From Bradyrhizobium erythrophlei (GTDB taxonomy: Bacteria; Pseudomonadota; Alphaproteobacteria; Rhizobiales; Xanthobacteraceae), in assembly GCF_900142985.1 (NCBI RefSeq), contig NZ_LT670849.1, positions 5,348,501 through 5,412,500 on the forward strand: 64,000 nt of DNA. The letters run 5' to 3'. A model generated the notes under the pieces. It was given only the letters and a program-made list of their open reading frames with translations. It had not been told where the DNA came from and searched no databases. A program made the position numbers and the translations under genes. This document shows, piece by piece, positions 18,080 through 26,211 of this stretch. Numbering within the stretch: the stretch's first letter is position 1; each line of letters starts with the position of its first letter.

Positions 18080-18499
18080 CTATTTGGTGACCTGGCCGCG
18101 GATTTCGCCGCCCGGGTTCGCCTCGGTGTGGACGTTGATATAGTACTTGCCGGCTACGAGGTCGGCGGCCTGCGCGTCGGTCAGCGTGGCTGAGCCCTCG
18201 GCCGGGCTCGAGGTGGCGCCGGGAATGGCGACCGCAACGCCGGCGTTCTTGCCGGCCTCGGCGGGGCCATGGAAATGGGCCGCCTTCGCCGCGCCGGAGA
18301 GGCCGGTATAGGTCAGTTTCCAGGAGAGCTTCTTGGTCGCCGGGTCATAGTCGATATCGGCGCTGCCGGTGCCCGTTGAAGTCGTGGGCGGCACTTCGGA
18401 TTTGCCGTCGAGCGCGGCCTTGAATTTCTCGGCAAAGGCGGGCCCGGCGACGATGGCTGCCGCGGCGAACGCCAGTGTTACTAAAGCGGTCTTGTTCAT
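18080..18499 (-). CDS. CHRD-domain periplasmic protein
   Basis: This 139-residue protein has a signal peptide of about 22 residues (cleavage near AFA-EK) and then one CHRD domain. Domain marks are SEVPPTTSTGTGSADIDYD, the AAHFHGPA segment, and the C-terminal YYINVHTEANPGGEIRGQV. CHRD domains occur in chordin and many bacterial secreted proteins; their bacterial function is unknown, though the HFHGPA and VHT motifs suggest metal or ligand binding. ATG at 18499 is supported by an upstream aggGAGAG ribosome site. The gene is divergent from the diheme cytochrome gene, sharing a 169-base regulatory gap. Confidence 0.88.
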   Translation of the reverse strand: MNKTALVTLAFAAAAIVAGPAFAEKFKAALDGKSEVPPTTSTGTGSADIDYDPATKKLSWKLTYTGLSGAAKAAHFHGPAEAGKNAGVAVAIPGATSSPAEGSATLTDAQAADLVAGKYYINVHTEANPGGEIRGQVTK

Positions 18500-18668
18500 G
18501 GTTCTCTCCCTGTAGCGCTGGTCTGAATAGTCACACATCATTGTACGAAACTGACAACAGTTAGGTTCCAATTTTATTCCCGGAACGGCACCTTGCGCTG
18601 CAAGAATTTTCGGTCTCGTTGAGCCGGCCTGATCGCTATATTGATACAAATCCTCAAATGACGGATCG

Positions 18669-19604
18669 ATGATGCGGCGACGAATTATTCTTGTGGCGGG
18701 AATTGCCGCGATCATCGGTGTTGCGATTTTCGGATGGCTGACGGCCGCTCCCGCGGCGCTGGCGCCGCTGCCGGCCTATACGCCGGACCTCGCCAATGGC
18801 CTCGTCGCGTTCAATGCCGGCGGCTGCGCGTCGTGCCACGCGGTGCCGAACCAGCCGGATCGCCTGAGGCTTGGCGGCGGGCTTGCGATCCCTTCGCCGT
18901 TCGGAACGTTCTACGCGCCGAACATTTCGCCAGATGAAACGTACGGGATCGGACGCTGGAGCGAGGCTCAGTTTGTCACCGCCGTGACAAGGGGCGTCTC
19001 GCCGAGCGGCGAGCACTACTTCCCGGCGTTTCCCTATACGTCCTACGCGCATGCGCGGATCGTCGATATCCGCGACCTTTTCGCTTATCTGAAGACGCTT
19101 GCGCCGGTGTCCGGCCATGCGCGCGATCACGACCTGCCGTTTCCGTTCAACATCCGCCGCAACGTCGGCATCTGGAAGCTGATGTTCTTCGACGAGCGGC
19201 CGTTCGCTCCGGATACGAGCCGTTCGCCGCCATGGAATCGCGGCGCCTATCTCGTTAATGGTCTCGGCCATTGCGCCGAATGTCATTCCCATCGCAATTT
19301 TCTCGGCGGCATCATTGCCGCGCAGCGCTTTGCCGGCGGACCCAATCCCGAAGGCGAGGGGTGGGTGCCCAACATCACCCAGAAGGGTATTGGGGACTGG
19401 AGCGTCAAGGACATCGATTATTTTCTGGAGACCGGGCAGATGCCGGACGGCGATTCCGCCGGCGGATCGATGGTGCGCGTGATCAAGAATACTTCGCAGC
19501 TTTCGGCTGGCGATCGCGCCGCGATATCAGAGTATCTGAAATCGTTAGCCCCGGTCGAAGGACCGCCGAAGCCGAAGAAGGCGGACAAGAAGGAAGACGG
19601 CTAG
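18669..19604 (+). CDS. Diheme c-type cytochrome, membrane-anchored or secreted
   Basis: This 311-residue protein has an N-terminal hydrophobic segment (residues 5-25) and two cytochrome c domains, with heme motifs CASCH at 53-57 and CAECH near 200. Met-containing segments, including MPDG in the second domain, could supply axial ligands. It resembles the cytochrome subunits that serve periplasmic alcohol or aldehyde dehydrogenases and may take electrons from such an enzyme. The C-terminus is a Lys/Pro/Asp-rich tail (GPPKPKKADKKEDG). A degenerate copy of that tail lies at 20290-20342. Confidence 0.9.
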   Translation: MMRRRIILVAGIAAIIGVAIFGWLTAAPAALAPLPAYTPDLANGLVAFNAGGCASCHAVPNQPDRLRLGGGLAIPSPFGTFYAPNISPDETYGIGRWSEAQFVTAVTRGVSPSGEHYFPAFPYTSYAHARIVDIRDLFAYLKTLAPVSGHARDHDLPFPFNIRRNVGIWKLMFFDERPFAPDTSRSPPWNRGAYLVNGLGHCAECHSHRNFLGGIIAAQRFAGGPNPEGEGWVPNITQKGIGDWSVKDIDYFLETGQMPDGDSAGGSMVRVIKNTSQLSAGDRAAISEYLKSLAPVEGPPKPKKADKKEDG

Positions 19605-19647
19605 GCGGTTGAGCGATCGGTACGCCGCCAGCGTCAGCCGCGTGCTG

Positions 19648-20094
19648 TCACGCTCTGGATATTGTGCCGGGCTGTCTTCTGGACACGAACTTGCGCAGAT
19701 CACGCAAGAGATCGTCCCCCAGTTCCGAAAGGCAGTTGATTTCCCGTTGTGCGTCGACCGCGTGCTGCCTGCACAAGTCTTTCGATTCGTCTCTCGCCGA
19801 CGCCAGCGCATGCAAGTGTCCGGCAAGGCCTCCCGCGCGCGTAAAAAAATATGCAATCTGCCGCTGGGTCGCGGCGTCGAACAAATTCAAACGATCCACA
19901 TTTGATTCGAACACCGAGAACTTCGGCAACGTAAAAGCGCCGAGTTCACCAAGATGTTCATCGGCTCCGATGTCCATCTCCTCGAGCCTGCGGACTTCTT
20001 CAAATCCCTCCATATCCTCGATGATAGCCGTGATCTCTCCGATGAGGGCTGACGCTAGGCCTCGTCTCGAACGGCTTTGTCCAAAAAGAAGCAT
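19648..20094 (-). CDS. Hypothetical protein, small alphaproteobacterial type
   Basis: This 148-residue protein has no recognised domain. The central segment (LPKFSVFESNVDRLNLFDAATQRQIAYFFTRAGG) resembles a family of small rhizobial proteins in which a conserved Phe/Tyr-rich helix pair follows an acidic N-terminal helix; members I recall usually carry an N-terminal membrane anchor, which is absent here. The N-terminus is acidic and helical (EITAIIEDMEGFEEVRRLEEMD). It lies between the diheme cytochrome gene and its duplicated tail, so it may have arrived with, or split, that duplication. Expression is unproven. Confidence 0.55.
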   Translation of the reverse strand: MLLFGQSRSRRGLASALIGEITAIIEDMEGFEEVRRLEEMDIGADEHLGELGAFTLPKFSVFESNVDRLNLFDAATQRQIAYFFTRAGGLAGHLHALASARDESKDLCRQHAVDAQREINCLSELGDDLLRDLRKFVSRRQPGTISRA

Positions 20095-20289
20095 CGTTTC
20101 CTCCCGCTTTGACTACCTGGTCACGAGCACGCGCGGGGGCGAACTCGACGCTATCCTACCAACGGCCTGCCATGGACACCATCAGCATCGCTGGCTGCTC
20201 GCGCCGTCGCTGTGCGCTGCGGGACGACTTTCGCGGCAGCAAAACATGGGGAAGTTATCCTGACCCATGCGAAGGCCGGGCGGATGACG

Positions 20290-20342
20290 TGAAGTCGCTG
20301 CCGCCGGTCGAAGGGCCGCCGAAGCCGAAGAAAGAGGGCTAG
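20290..20342 (+). pseudogene. Duplicated 3' tail of the diheme cytochrome c gene
   Basis: The frame ends VKSLPPVEGPPKPKKEG-stop and matches the last codons of the cytochrome at 18669-19604. At DNA level, 20304-20332 differs from 19551-19579 at a single base. The match then resumes through the stop and beyond (ggctaggcggtcgagcg against ggctaggcggttgagcg). An 18-base stretch of the parent (ggcggacaagaaggaaga region) is shortened. No heme motif or start belongs to this fragment, so it is a relic. Confidence 0.75.
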
Positions 20343-20591
20343 GCGGTCGAGCGGCACGGCCTGCTTCAAGGCGCGGGAATTGCCCTGCTTCAATGGTCGT
20401 CGTCCAGCTTCTGAAAATCTTCTCCTTAAGCGTTCTTACTCAACGGAAATGAATGGCTGAAGACGCAATCGGCGGCGGTCAGATGATGACATCAATGTCA
20501 CGCTGCCATTTTTTCTGGGACTTCCGTGCGCCACGACTTGTTCTCTTCCTTCGGTTGCGTTTGGATGCTCCCGGGCTGAGGGAATCATTAG
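20343..20591. other. Intergenic stretch after the cytochrome relic
   Basis: No reading frame here looks real. There is a small inverted repeat, tgacat-ca-atgtca, at about 20487-20500, and a gaggg ribosome site just before the next small gene. Confidence 0.4.
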
Positions 20592-20822
20592 ATGAGCTAT
20601 CAAGCCGAAACCGCGGCGCCGGCCGCGAGCTTCGAGGTTCAGGTCGCGGATGATCTCTCCGACGCTGCAAAGAACTGGCTCCGCTCACAACCAAAGTTTC
20701 GCTTAGCCGAATCGCTTGTTGCCTTTGTCTCGGAGACCGATGTCGGTCTCCCACGCGATCAGTTCCTGAGACTGGTGGTCAATCGTATCGTTGCCGAGTT
20801 GAGTGCGCCGCTGAGGGCCTAA
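20592..20822 (+). CDS. Small hypothetical protein
   Basis: This 76-residue protein has no recognised domain, signal peptide or membrane segment. It is acidic in its first half and ends in an amphipathic helix (FLRLVVNRIVAELSAPLRA). A gaggg Shine-Dalgarno nine bases before ATG supports translation. It lies in a debris-rich stretch between a cytochrome relic and an autotransporter relic, so it might be a chance frame. No function is assigned. Confidence 0.4.
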   Translation: MSYQAETAAPAASFEVQVADDLSDAAKNWLRSQPKFRLAESLVAFVSETDVGLPRDQFLRLVVNRIVAELSAPLRA

Positions 20823-20882
20823 GCATCCCATAGGACGTGAAGCGGCATTGCGCGTTCGCTGAACCGCTGCCACCTCACTCGG

Positions 20883-21092
20883 ATCGTGGCGCCGAGCTTT
20901 ACGATTCCGGCGGTCGTGCTCGGCCGCGACTGGGCGACGGCAACCGTCGGGACCCGGGTCAGGCTGGGCGAACGCCTGAGCGGCTATGCGGCGGTGATCG
21001 CCGCACTCGGCCAGAACAACGTCACCACCTATGGCGGCCAGATCGGCATCAACTACGCGCTCGATCCGCCGGTGGCGACCGCGAAGAACTGA
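20883..21092 (+). pseudogene. Remnant of an autotransporter beta-domain C-terminus
   Basis: About 70 codons read IVAPSFTIPAVVLGRDWATATVG and end QNNVTTYGGQIGINYALD before the stop region. The alternating hydrophobic/polar pattern and the final GGQIGINYAL resemble the last strands of outer-membrane autotransporter barrels. The frame is closed upstream by a stop at 20838-20840, there is no passenger domain or signal, and only a GTG could start it, so this is best read as a gene relic. Confidence 0.5.
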
Positions 21093-21134
21093 ATTTTCGC
21101 TTCATAGCGAGACGCGCGCGGAGCTTGTCTTTCG

Positions 21135-21380
21135 TCAGGCGCCGCCGAACGCCTTGAAGGTGATGATGGTGTGGGTGTCCTGGATACCGGGAATGACCTG
21201 CACCTTTTCATTCACGAAGTGGCCGATATCGGTTTTCTCATCGACATAGAATTTGACGAGCAGATCGTAGTGGCCCGCGGTCGAATAGATCTCGGACGCG
21301 ATTTCGGCCTCGGCCAGCGCGTTGGCGACCGTGTAGGACTGGCCGAGCTTGCATTTGATCTGGATGAAAAAAGGGACCAT
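21135..21380 (-). CDS. Lrp/AsnC-type ligand-binding (RAM) domain protein without DNA-binding domain
   Basis: This 81-residue protein consists of one RAM domain (babbab fold), with YSTAGHYDLLVKFYV and VQVIPGIQDTHTIITF as in Lrp/AsnC C-terminal effector domains. No helix-turn-helix precedes it, so it cannot bind DNA alone. Stand-alone RAM proteins may bind amino acids or join Lrp oligomers. ATG at 21380 gives the family length of about 80; a longer open frame upstream lacks similarity to the fold. It is divergent from thiD. Confidence 0.88.
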   Translation of the reverse strand: MVPFFIQIKCKLGQSYTVANALAEAEIASEIYSTAGHYDLLVKFYVDEKTDIGHFVNEKVQVIPGIQDTHTIITFKAFGGA

Positions 21381-21494
21381 CGCTGTCGTCTCCGAGGGGT
21401 ATCTACCACCCCAATCCCAATATAGCGCGGCAAACTTGCTGGCAACACCACGCCGCGCTAGCGTGATAGCCTCCATCTGGCGGCGAAAGAGGCG

Positions 21495-22295
21495 ATGACC
21501 ACACCCGTAGCGCTCACCATTGCAGGCTCGGATTCGAGCGGCGGCGCCGGCATTCAGGCCGACCTGAAGACTTTTGCCGCTTTCGGGGTCTATGGGGCCT
21601 CGGTCATCACGGCGCTGACCGCGCAGAACACGCAAGGCGTCCGCGGTGTTCATCCGGTGCCGGCCGATTTCGTGACCGCGCAGTTGGAGGCGGTGTTCGA
21701 CGATCTCGATGTTTCAGCCGTCAAAATCGGCATGGTCGCCGAACTCGATATCGTCAAGGCGATCGCCTCAAACCTCTCGCGCCGGGCACCTGATCACGTG
21801 GTGCTCGATCCAGTGATGGTCGCGACGTCCGACGACCGGCTGCTGTCGCCTGACGCGGTCAAGTGCTTGCGCGACGATCTGATGCCGCGCGCCACGCTGA
21901 TCACGCCGAATCTGCCGGAGGCCGCCGCACTTCTCGAGGAGGACGTCGCTGCCAGCGAGGCGGCGATTGCCGATCAGGGCCGGCGGCTGCTCGCACTTGG
22001 CGCGCGCGCCGTGCTGATCAAGGGCGGCCACGGGAAAGGCGCCGAGAGCATCGATTATCTTTTCACGCAGGACGGTGTGACGGCGTTGCCGGCGCCGCGC
22101 ATCGCGACCAAAAATACCCACGGCACCGGATGCTCGCTGTCGTCGGCGATTGCAGCCGGCCTCGCCAAAGGCGAAACGCTGGAGCAGGCCGTGCGCCACG
22201 CCAAGACGTGGATATCAGCGGCGATCGCGGCCGCCGATCGCATCAGCGTTGGCAAGGGCCACGGCCCGATCCATCATTTCCATCGATTTGATTGA
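21495..22295 (+). CDS. thiD: Hydroxymethylpyrimidine/phosphomethylpyrimidine kinase
   Basis: This 266-residue ribokinase-fold enzyme phosphorylates HMP and HMP-P in thiamine pyrophosphate synthesis. Motifs are IAGSDSSGGAGIQADLKTF at the N-terminus (substrate site), DPVMVATS near residue 105, and the anion-hole/catalytic segment KNTHGTGCSLSSAIAAGL near residue 208. Length is normal. No TPP riboswitch fold is evident in the 115-base gap upstream, and no other thiamine gene is adjacent, so it may serve salvage. Confidence 0.94.
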   Translation: MTTPVALTIAGSDSSGGAGIQADLKTFAAFGVYGASVITALTAQNTQGVRGVHPVPADFVTAQLEAVFDDLDVSAVKIGMVAELDIVKAIASNLSRRAPDHVVLDPVMVATSDDRLLSPDAVKCLRDDLMPRATLITPNLPEAAALLEEDVAASEAAIADQGRRLLALGARAVLIKGGHGKGAESIDYLFTQDGVTALPAPRIATKNTHGTGCSLSSAIAAGLAKGETLEQAVRHAKTWISAAIAAADRISVGKGHGPIHHFHRFD

Positions 22296-22304
22296 GCGGC
22301 GGTT

Positions 22305-22332
22305 CGTCAAAAAGACACATCGTCAAAAAGAC
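22305..22332 (+). repeat. Short direct repeat between thiD and the hydrolase gene
   Basis: The 12-base sequence cgtcaaaaagac occurs twice with a 16-base period (22305-22316 and 22321-22332), just after the thiD stop. Confidence 0.6.
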
Positions 22333-22413
22333 GTATAGGCGACACATAGCAGATGTAGCAACACTACCAGCGTGCAACGAAGCACGTGCCGATACCAGCC
22401 AACGGAGCGACCC

Positions 22414-23238
22414 ATGCCTACAATCACGACCAAAGACGGCGTCGAGATTTTCTACAAGGATTGGGGCAAGGGGCAACCGATCGTCTTCAGCCATGGCTGG
22501 CCGCTGTCGGCCGATGACTGGGACACTCAGATGATGTTTTTCCTCAACCACGGTTTCCGCGTCATCGCGCACGACCGGCGCGGCCATGGCCGCTCCAGCC
22601 AGACCGCCGACGGCCACGACATGGATCATTATGCGGACGATCTCGCCGCCGTCGTCACGCACCTTGATCTCGAGGAAGCCATTCACGTCGGCCATTCCAC
22701 CGGCGGCGGCGAAGTCGTGCATTATCTGGCGCGTCACGGCGCGGGCCGGGCGACCAAGGCTGCGATAATTTCGGCCGTGCCGCCGCTGATGGTGAAGACA
22801 GCGGCCAATCCGAATGGTTTGCCCAAGGAGGTCTTTGACGGATTTCAGGCCGCGCTCGCGGCCGGCCGCTCGCAATTCTACCGCGACGTCGCCGCGGGTC
22901 CGTTCTATGGCTACAATCGGCCCGGCGCGAAACCATCTGAAGCCGTGATCGAGAACTGGTGGCGTCAGGGCATGATGGGCGGAGCGAAAGCGCATTACGA
23001 CGGCATTGTCGCTTTCTCGCAAACCGACTTCACCGAAGACCTGAAGAAGATCAAGATTCCGGTGCTGGTGATGCATGGCGACGACGATCAGATCGTTCCC
23101 TATGTCGCATCGGGGCCGCTGTCGGCAAAGCTTCTCCAGAACGGCACCTTGAAGACCTATAAGGGTTTTCCGCACGGCATGCCGACCACGGAAGCGGAAA
23201 CCATCAACGCCGATCTCCTCGCCTTCATCAGGGGATAG
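22414..23238 (+). CDS. Alpha/beta hydrolase, non-heme chloroperoxidase/arylesterase type
   Basis: This 274-residue cytoplasmic hydrolase has a nucleophile elbow GHSTGG with Ser95, an oxyanion-hole region [12 protein letters not shown], an acid Asp in [11 protein letters not shown] near residue 223, and a catalytic His in GFPHGM near residue 253. The overall pattern, including YYRDV- and [13 protein letters not shown] segments, is that of cofactor-free haloperoxidases. Such enzymes also hydrolyse esters, which is the more likely physiological activity. ATG at 22414 is chosen because [10 protein letters not shown] is the family N-terminus. It appears to be a single-gene unit. Confidence 0.9.
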   Translation: MPTITTKDGVEIFYKDWGKGQPIVFSHGWPLSADDWDTQMMFFLNHGFRVIAHDRRGHGRSSQTADGHDMDHYADDLAAVVTHLDLEEAIHVGHSTGGGEVVHYLARHGAGRATKAAIISAVPPLMVKTAANPNGLPKEVFDGFQAALAAGRSQFYRDVAAGPFYGYNRPGAKPSEAVIENWWRQGMMGGAKAHYDGIVAFSQTDFTEDLKKIKIPVLVMHGDDDQIVPYVASGPLSAKLLQNGTLKTYKGFPHGMPTTEAETINADLLAFIRG

Positions 23239-23351
23239 CTAGTGGAGTTAGAATCGGACCACTAACCCGATTTCGCCGGTGCAACGAGACGCAGTATAGC
23301 CATCAGCGTCGCGGACCGATAAACTTCGCGGATAGATGATAACGGGCCTGA

Positions 23352-24071
23352 ATGATCAGGCCCGCCGGACATTTGCTTATGGCCGCTTCAATCTCGTCTC
23401 GCCCCGCCTTGCCTCTGGTTCTCAGCTTCAATGCGGGCTTTGTCGATACGGCCGGCTTTCTCGCACTTCAGGGCCTGTTCACCGCCCACGTCACCGGCAA
23501 CTTCGTCACCCTCGGCGCCTCGCTCGTGCTCGGCACGTCAGGCGCGATCGCCAAGCTGCTCGCGTTGCCGGTGTTCTGCGTGATGGTGATCGGCGCGCGG
23601 TGGCTCGGGACGCTGTTGTCGCATCATTCGACGCATCCGTTCGTGCCGCTCTTGGTGCTGAAAGTGCTGCTGCTGATCGCGGGATCGGCGATGGCCATCC
23701 ACTTCGGACCGTTCCACGACGGCGATAGCTGGCAGGCGATCGCAACCGGCATAGTGCTGGTGGCCGCGATGGCGATCCAGAACGCGGTGCATCGCGTGCA
23801 TCTTTCAAGCGCGCCGCCCTCGACGCTGATGACGGGGACGACGACGCAGGTGATGCTCGATATCGCCGACGTCATCTACCCGCGCGAAGGCGCGCAAGTT
23901 CAGACCGCGCGGCTGGCGCAGATGGCGACCAACGTCGTCGTGTTCGCGATCGGTTGCGGAGCCGCCGCGCTGCTTTACGCGCGATTCAGTGTCTGGTGCT
24001 TCGTGGTGCCGCCGCTGGTCGGTGCCTTGTCGCTGATCATTCGGCTGACCGAACCGAAGCCCGCTTCCTGA
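23352..24071 (+). CDS. YoaK/DUF1275 family membrane protein
   Basis: This 239-residue protein has six predicted membrane helices. DUF1275 marks are LSFNAGFVDTAGFLALQGLFTAHVTGNFV near the N-terminus and the TLMTGTTTQVMLD segment near residue 160. The function of the family is unknown; transport has been suggested. ATG at 23352 or 23379 could start translation. It stands alone between the hydrolase and a convergent DoxX gene. Confidence 0.85.
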   Translation: MIRPAGHLLMAASISSRPALPLVLSFNAGFVDTAGFLALQGLFTAHVTGNFVTLGASLVLGTSGAIAKLLALPVFCVMVIGARWLGTLLSHHSTHPFVPLLVLKVLLLIAGSAMAIHFGPFHDGDSWQAIATGIVLVAAMAIQNAVHRVHLSSAPPSTLMTGTTTQVMLDIADVIYPREGAQVQTARLAQMATNVVVFAIGCGAAALLYARFSVWCFVVPPLVGALSLIIRLTEPKPAS

Positions 24072-24126
24072 GGTGGCGGCTTTTGCCGACACGTTCGCCG
24101 GCGCCGTAAACGGCGAGCTGCGGGCG

Positions 24127-24573
24127 CTACGACGTTCTCGTTTCCGTAACCCCGTCGACGCTGAGGGGGCCCGCGCCTCCCGCGAGGACGAACAGGGCGC
24201 CGCCGGCGAGCCCGATATCCTTCCAGAAATGGATGAACTGGCCCCAGCGCGCGGTGGCGTCGCCGGTGATCGACCAGTAGGGATGGCCGATCGCCGCGGC
24301 AAAGAGATTGAAGAACACCAGGAGCAGGGCAAACTCACGGGTGCGGAAGCCGAGCACCAGCGCGGCTCCGCTGACGACCTCGATGGTCGCCGCCAGCATC
24401 GCCCAAACATCCGCCGAACCGGGCAGGCTACCCATGAAGTGCGTGAGCAGCTTCAGGTCCAGCCAATGATTGGTCCCCGACATCAGGAACAGCGATCCCA
24501 TGCAGAGCCGACCAAGCAACTGGATCATCGGCTCGCTGCGCAGAACCCATGAATCGATAACCCGCGACGTCAT
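24127..24573 (-). CDS. DoxX family membrane protein
   Basis: This 148-residue protein has four predicted membrane helices: LLGRLCMGSLFLMSGTNHW, then AMLAATIEVVSGAALVLGF, FALLLVFFNLFAA and a C-terminal segment. The GRxxxGxxFxxSG start and the ATIEVVSGxALVLG motif are DoxX/SURF4-like. Such proteins are linked to thiosulfate or redox membrane systems, but a general function is not established. ATG at 24573 gives a normal length; MIQLLGRL at 24528 is an alternative. Its 3' end lies 55 bases from the end of the convergent yoaK-like gene. Confidence 0.85.
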   Translation of the reverse strand: MTSRVIDSWVLRSEPMIQLLGRLCMGSLFLMSGTNHWLDLKLLTHFMGSLPGSADVWAMLAATIEVVSGAALVLGFRTREFALLLVFFNLFAAAIGHPYWSITGDATARWGQFIHFWKDIGLAGGALFVLAGGAGPLSVDGVTETRTS

Positions 24574-24750
24574 TATGCCCACCCCAAACTTGCTTCCCGT
24601 CCCGGCTTTTAGGGCACGGCGAAAGGGCGGACAATCGCTTCGGCCGCACCGAATGCTCAATTTTCAATGATTTGCCAGCCGCGGATGGGACGGGCGTGCT
24701 ATCCTCGCAGCCGCGACGAAGGAATTAATCACCGCGCTTGAGGTGTTGCG

Positions 24751-25602
24751 ATGATCACTATTCCGGAATTGGTGGCGCAGGCCCTGGGGTCGTTCCTGAC
24801 GTCGGACACCAAGAGCCGGTTTGGCGCTTCACATGCGCGGCTCGCCGAAGTCGTGCCCTTCGCGGCCCGGCTGACCCTTGATTGCATCGGCAACAGCGAC
24901 GCGCTCTATCACAACATCGAGCACTCGATGCTGGTCACGCTTGCCGGGCACGACATCCTGATGGGCCGGCAGATGCTGCGGGCGACCACCGCCGAGGACT
25001 ATGCCAATTTCATCCTGGCTTGCCTTGCCCATGACATCGGATATGTTCGCGGAATCCTGCAAGGCGATGACGGCGAATCCTATGTCGCGGATCTCTCTGG
25101 CCGCACGGTTCAATTGCCGCGAGGGTCGTCCGATGCCGCGCTCGCGCCCTATCATGTCGACCGCTCGAAGCTGTTCGTCTCCGAGCGCCTCGACGGGACC
25201 GAAGAGGTGGATGCGGGCAGGATCGCGCGGGCCATCGAATATACCCGCTTTCCATATACCTCCTCCTCGAACGAGGACGACGATCTGACCGAGGAGGAGG
25301 GGTTGTTGCTGCGCGCGGCCGATCTGATCGGCCAGCTCGGCGATCCCAACTACCTGAGAAAGGCCAATGCGCTGTTCTACGAATTCGAGGAAATCGGCTT
25401 GAACAAGAAGCTCGGCTACGACACGCCCGCCGACGTCGTCTACAAGTACCCGCAGTTCTACTGGAACAACGTCGCGCCGCAAATTCAGATGGCGATACGC
25501 TACCTCAACGTCACCTCGAGCGGACGGCAGTGGATCGCCAACCTCTATGCCAATGTTTTCCGCGCCGAGCGCGAGCTGCACCTGTCGGGTCCGCAGCTAT
25601 GA
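24751..25602 (+). CDS. HD-domain metal-dependent phosphohydrolase
   Basis: This 283-residue soluble protein has HD-superfamily metal ligands: His54 and His58 in YHNIEH, His94-Asp95 in LAHDIG, and a distal Asp in LLRAADLIGQLGD near residue 197. The spacing suggests a phosphodiesterase- or nucleotidase-like HD fold; the substrate is unknown. There is no sensory or GYP motif, so a cyclic-di-GMP-specific role is unlikely. ATG at 24751 follows TTGAGGTGTTGCG, which contains a weak gagg site. Confidence 0.85.
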   Translation: MITIPELVAQALGSFLTSDTKSRFGASHARLAEVVPFAARLTLDCIGNSDALYHNIEHSMLVTLAGHDILMGRQMLRATTAEDYANFILACLAHDIGYVRGILQGDDGESYVADLSGRTVQLPRGSSDAALAPYHVDRSKLFVSERLDGTEEVDAGRIARAIEYTRFPYTSSSNEDDDLTEEEGLLLRAADLIGQLGDPNYLRKANALFYEFEEIGLNKKLGYDTPADVVYKYPQFYWNNVAPQIQMAIRYLNVTSSGRQWIANLYANVFRAERELHLSGPQL

Positions 25603-25659
25603 CCGGCGGTACGGCCGCCAACACATGGTTACTATTGAATAATTTCTCCCGGAGACACT

Positions 25660-26103
25660 GTGAATTGGCGCAATCGTGATGAGCCCGCGGTTTGCAGGGC
25701 TGTTCGTGGTGTGCGAAAAGTGGCCATGGATCTGCGGAAAGTCTTCAACTGGCTGATCGCTTTCGCTGTCGCGACGGGGCTGCTCGTGGCGCCGCTGTCG
25801 GCACCCGCGGTGGCCGCCTCGCATATGGCCGCCGCCGCCCACGAAGTGCAGATGGCCGAAGATATGCAGATGGCGGAAGACATGCCGTGCTGCCCCGGCC
25901 AGCCCGACCAGAAAGCCAGGGATTGCGGGTCCTGCTCGTTCGTCGCCCTTTGCATGCTGACGATCACCATGCCGCCGCCCGACGGCGCTGCTGCGCTGCT
26001 CGAACGCGCGTTCTCGCTTGGCGCCTTCGCGCTGCCCGACGATCTCTTGATCGATGGGCTGGGCGAGCACCCGCCCGACCAACCACCTCGAACGACCGTC
26101 TGA
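25660..26103 (+). CDS. Putative periplasmic metal-binding small protein upstream of cusBA
   Basis: This 147-residue protein has an N-terminal hydrophobic signal or anchor (about residues 32-52, LIAFAVATGLLVAPLSA). A Met/His/Cys-rich stretch follows: SHMAAAAHEVQMAEDMQMAEDMPCC, then CGSCSF and LCMLTITMPPP. These residues suit soft-metal binding such as Cu(I) or Ag(I), and the position upstream of FixH-like and CusBA genes agrees. GTG at 25660 has a GGAGA ribosome site; ATG at 25726 would give a shorter, more usual signal peptide. The sequence includes a tandem duplication (25848-25883). The family is not named with certainty. Confidence 0.6.
   Translation: MNWRNRDEPAVCRAVRGVRKVAMDLRKVFNWLIAFAVATGLLVAPLSAPAVAASHMAAAAHEVQMAEDMQMAEDMPCCPGQPDQKARDCGSCSFVALCMLTITMPPPDGAAALLERAFSLGAFALPDDLLIDGLGEHPPDQPPRTTV
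25848..25883 (+). repeat. Tandem 18-base duplication encoding a repeated QMAEDM
   Basis: gcagatggccgaagatat (25848-25865) is followed directly by gcagatggcggaagacat (25866-25883), with two mismatches. It duplicates the six codons giving QMAEDM in the putative metal-binding protein, doubling the Met pair. Confidence 0.85.
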
Positions 26104-26211
26104 CCGGCGGCTTTCCGCCGGAACGTTGACGCGCGACCACGACCGGCCGTGCGCATCGTCGCATGCCGCGACTCTTGCGGCCACCATCAGACGTTTCGAG
26201 GAAAAACAATC

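Noticed and set aside
21381..21494. TPP riboswitch upstream of thiD
   Set aside because: The 114-base gap shows no THI-element core (CTGAGA ... ACCTGATC-type) on the thiD strand.
23240..23264. Small hairpin tagtgg/ccacta after the chloroperoxidase gene, possibly a degenerate member of the composite repeat
   Set aside because: Only six base pairs and no inner-arm similarity (no gattccgaagttcg or tccgcat core), so it cannot be tied to the repeat family.
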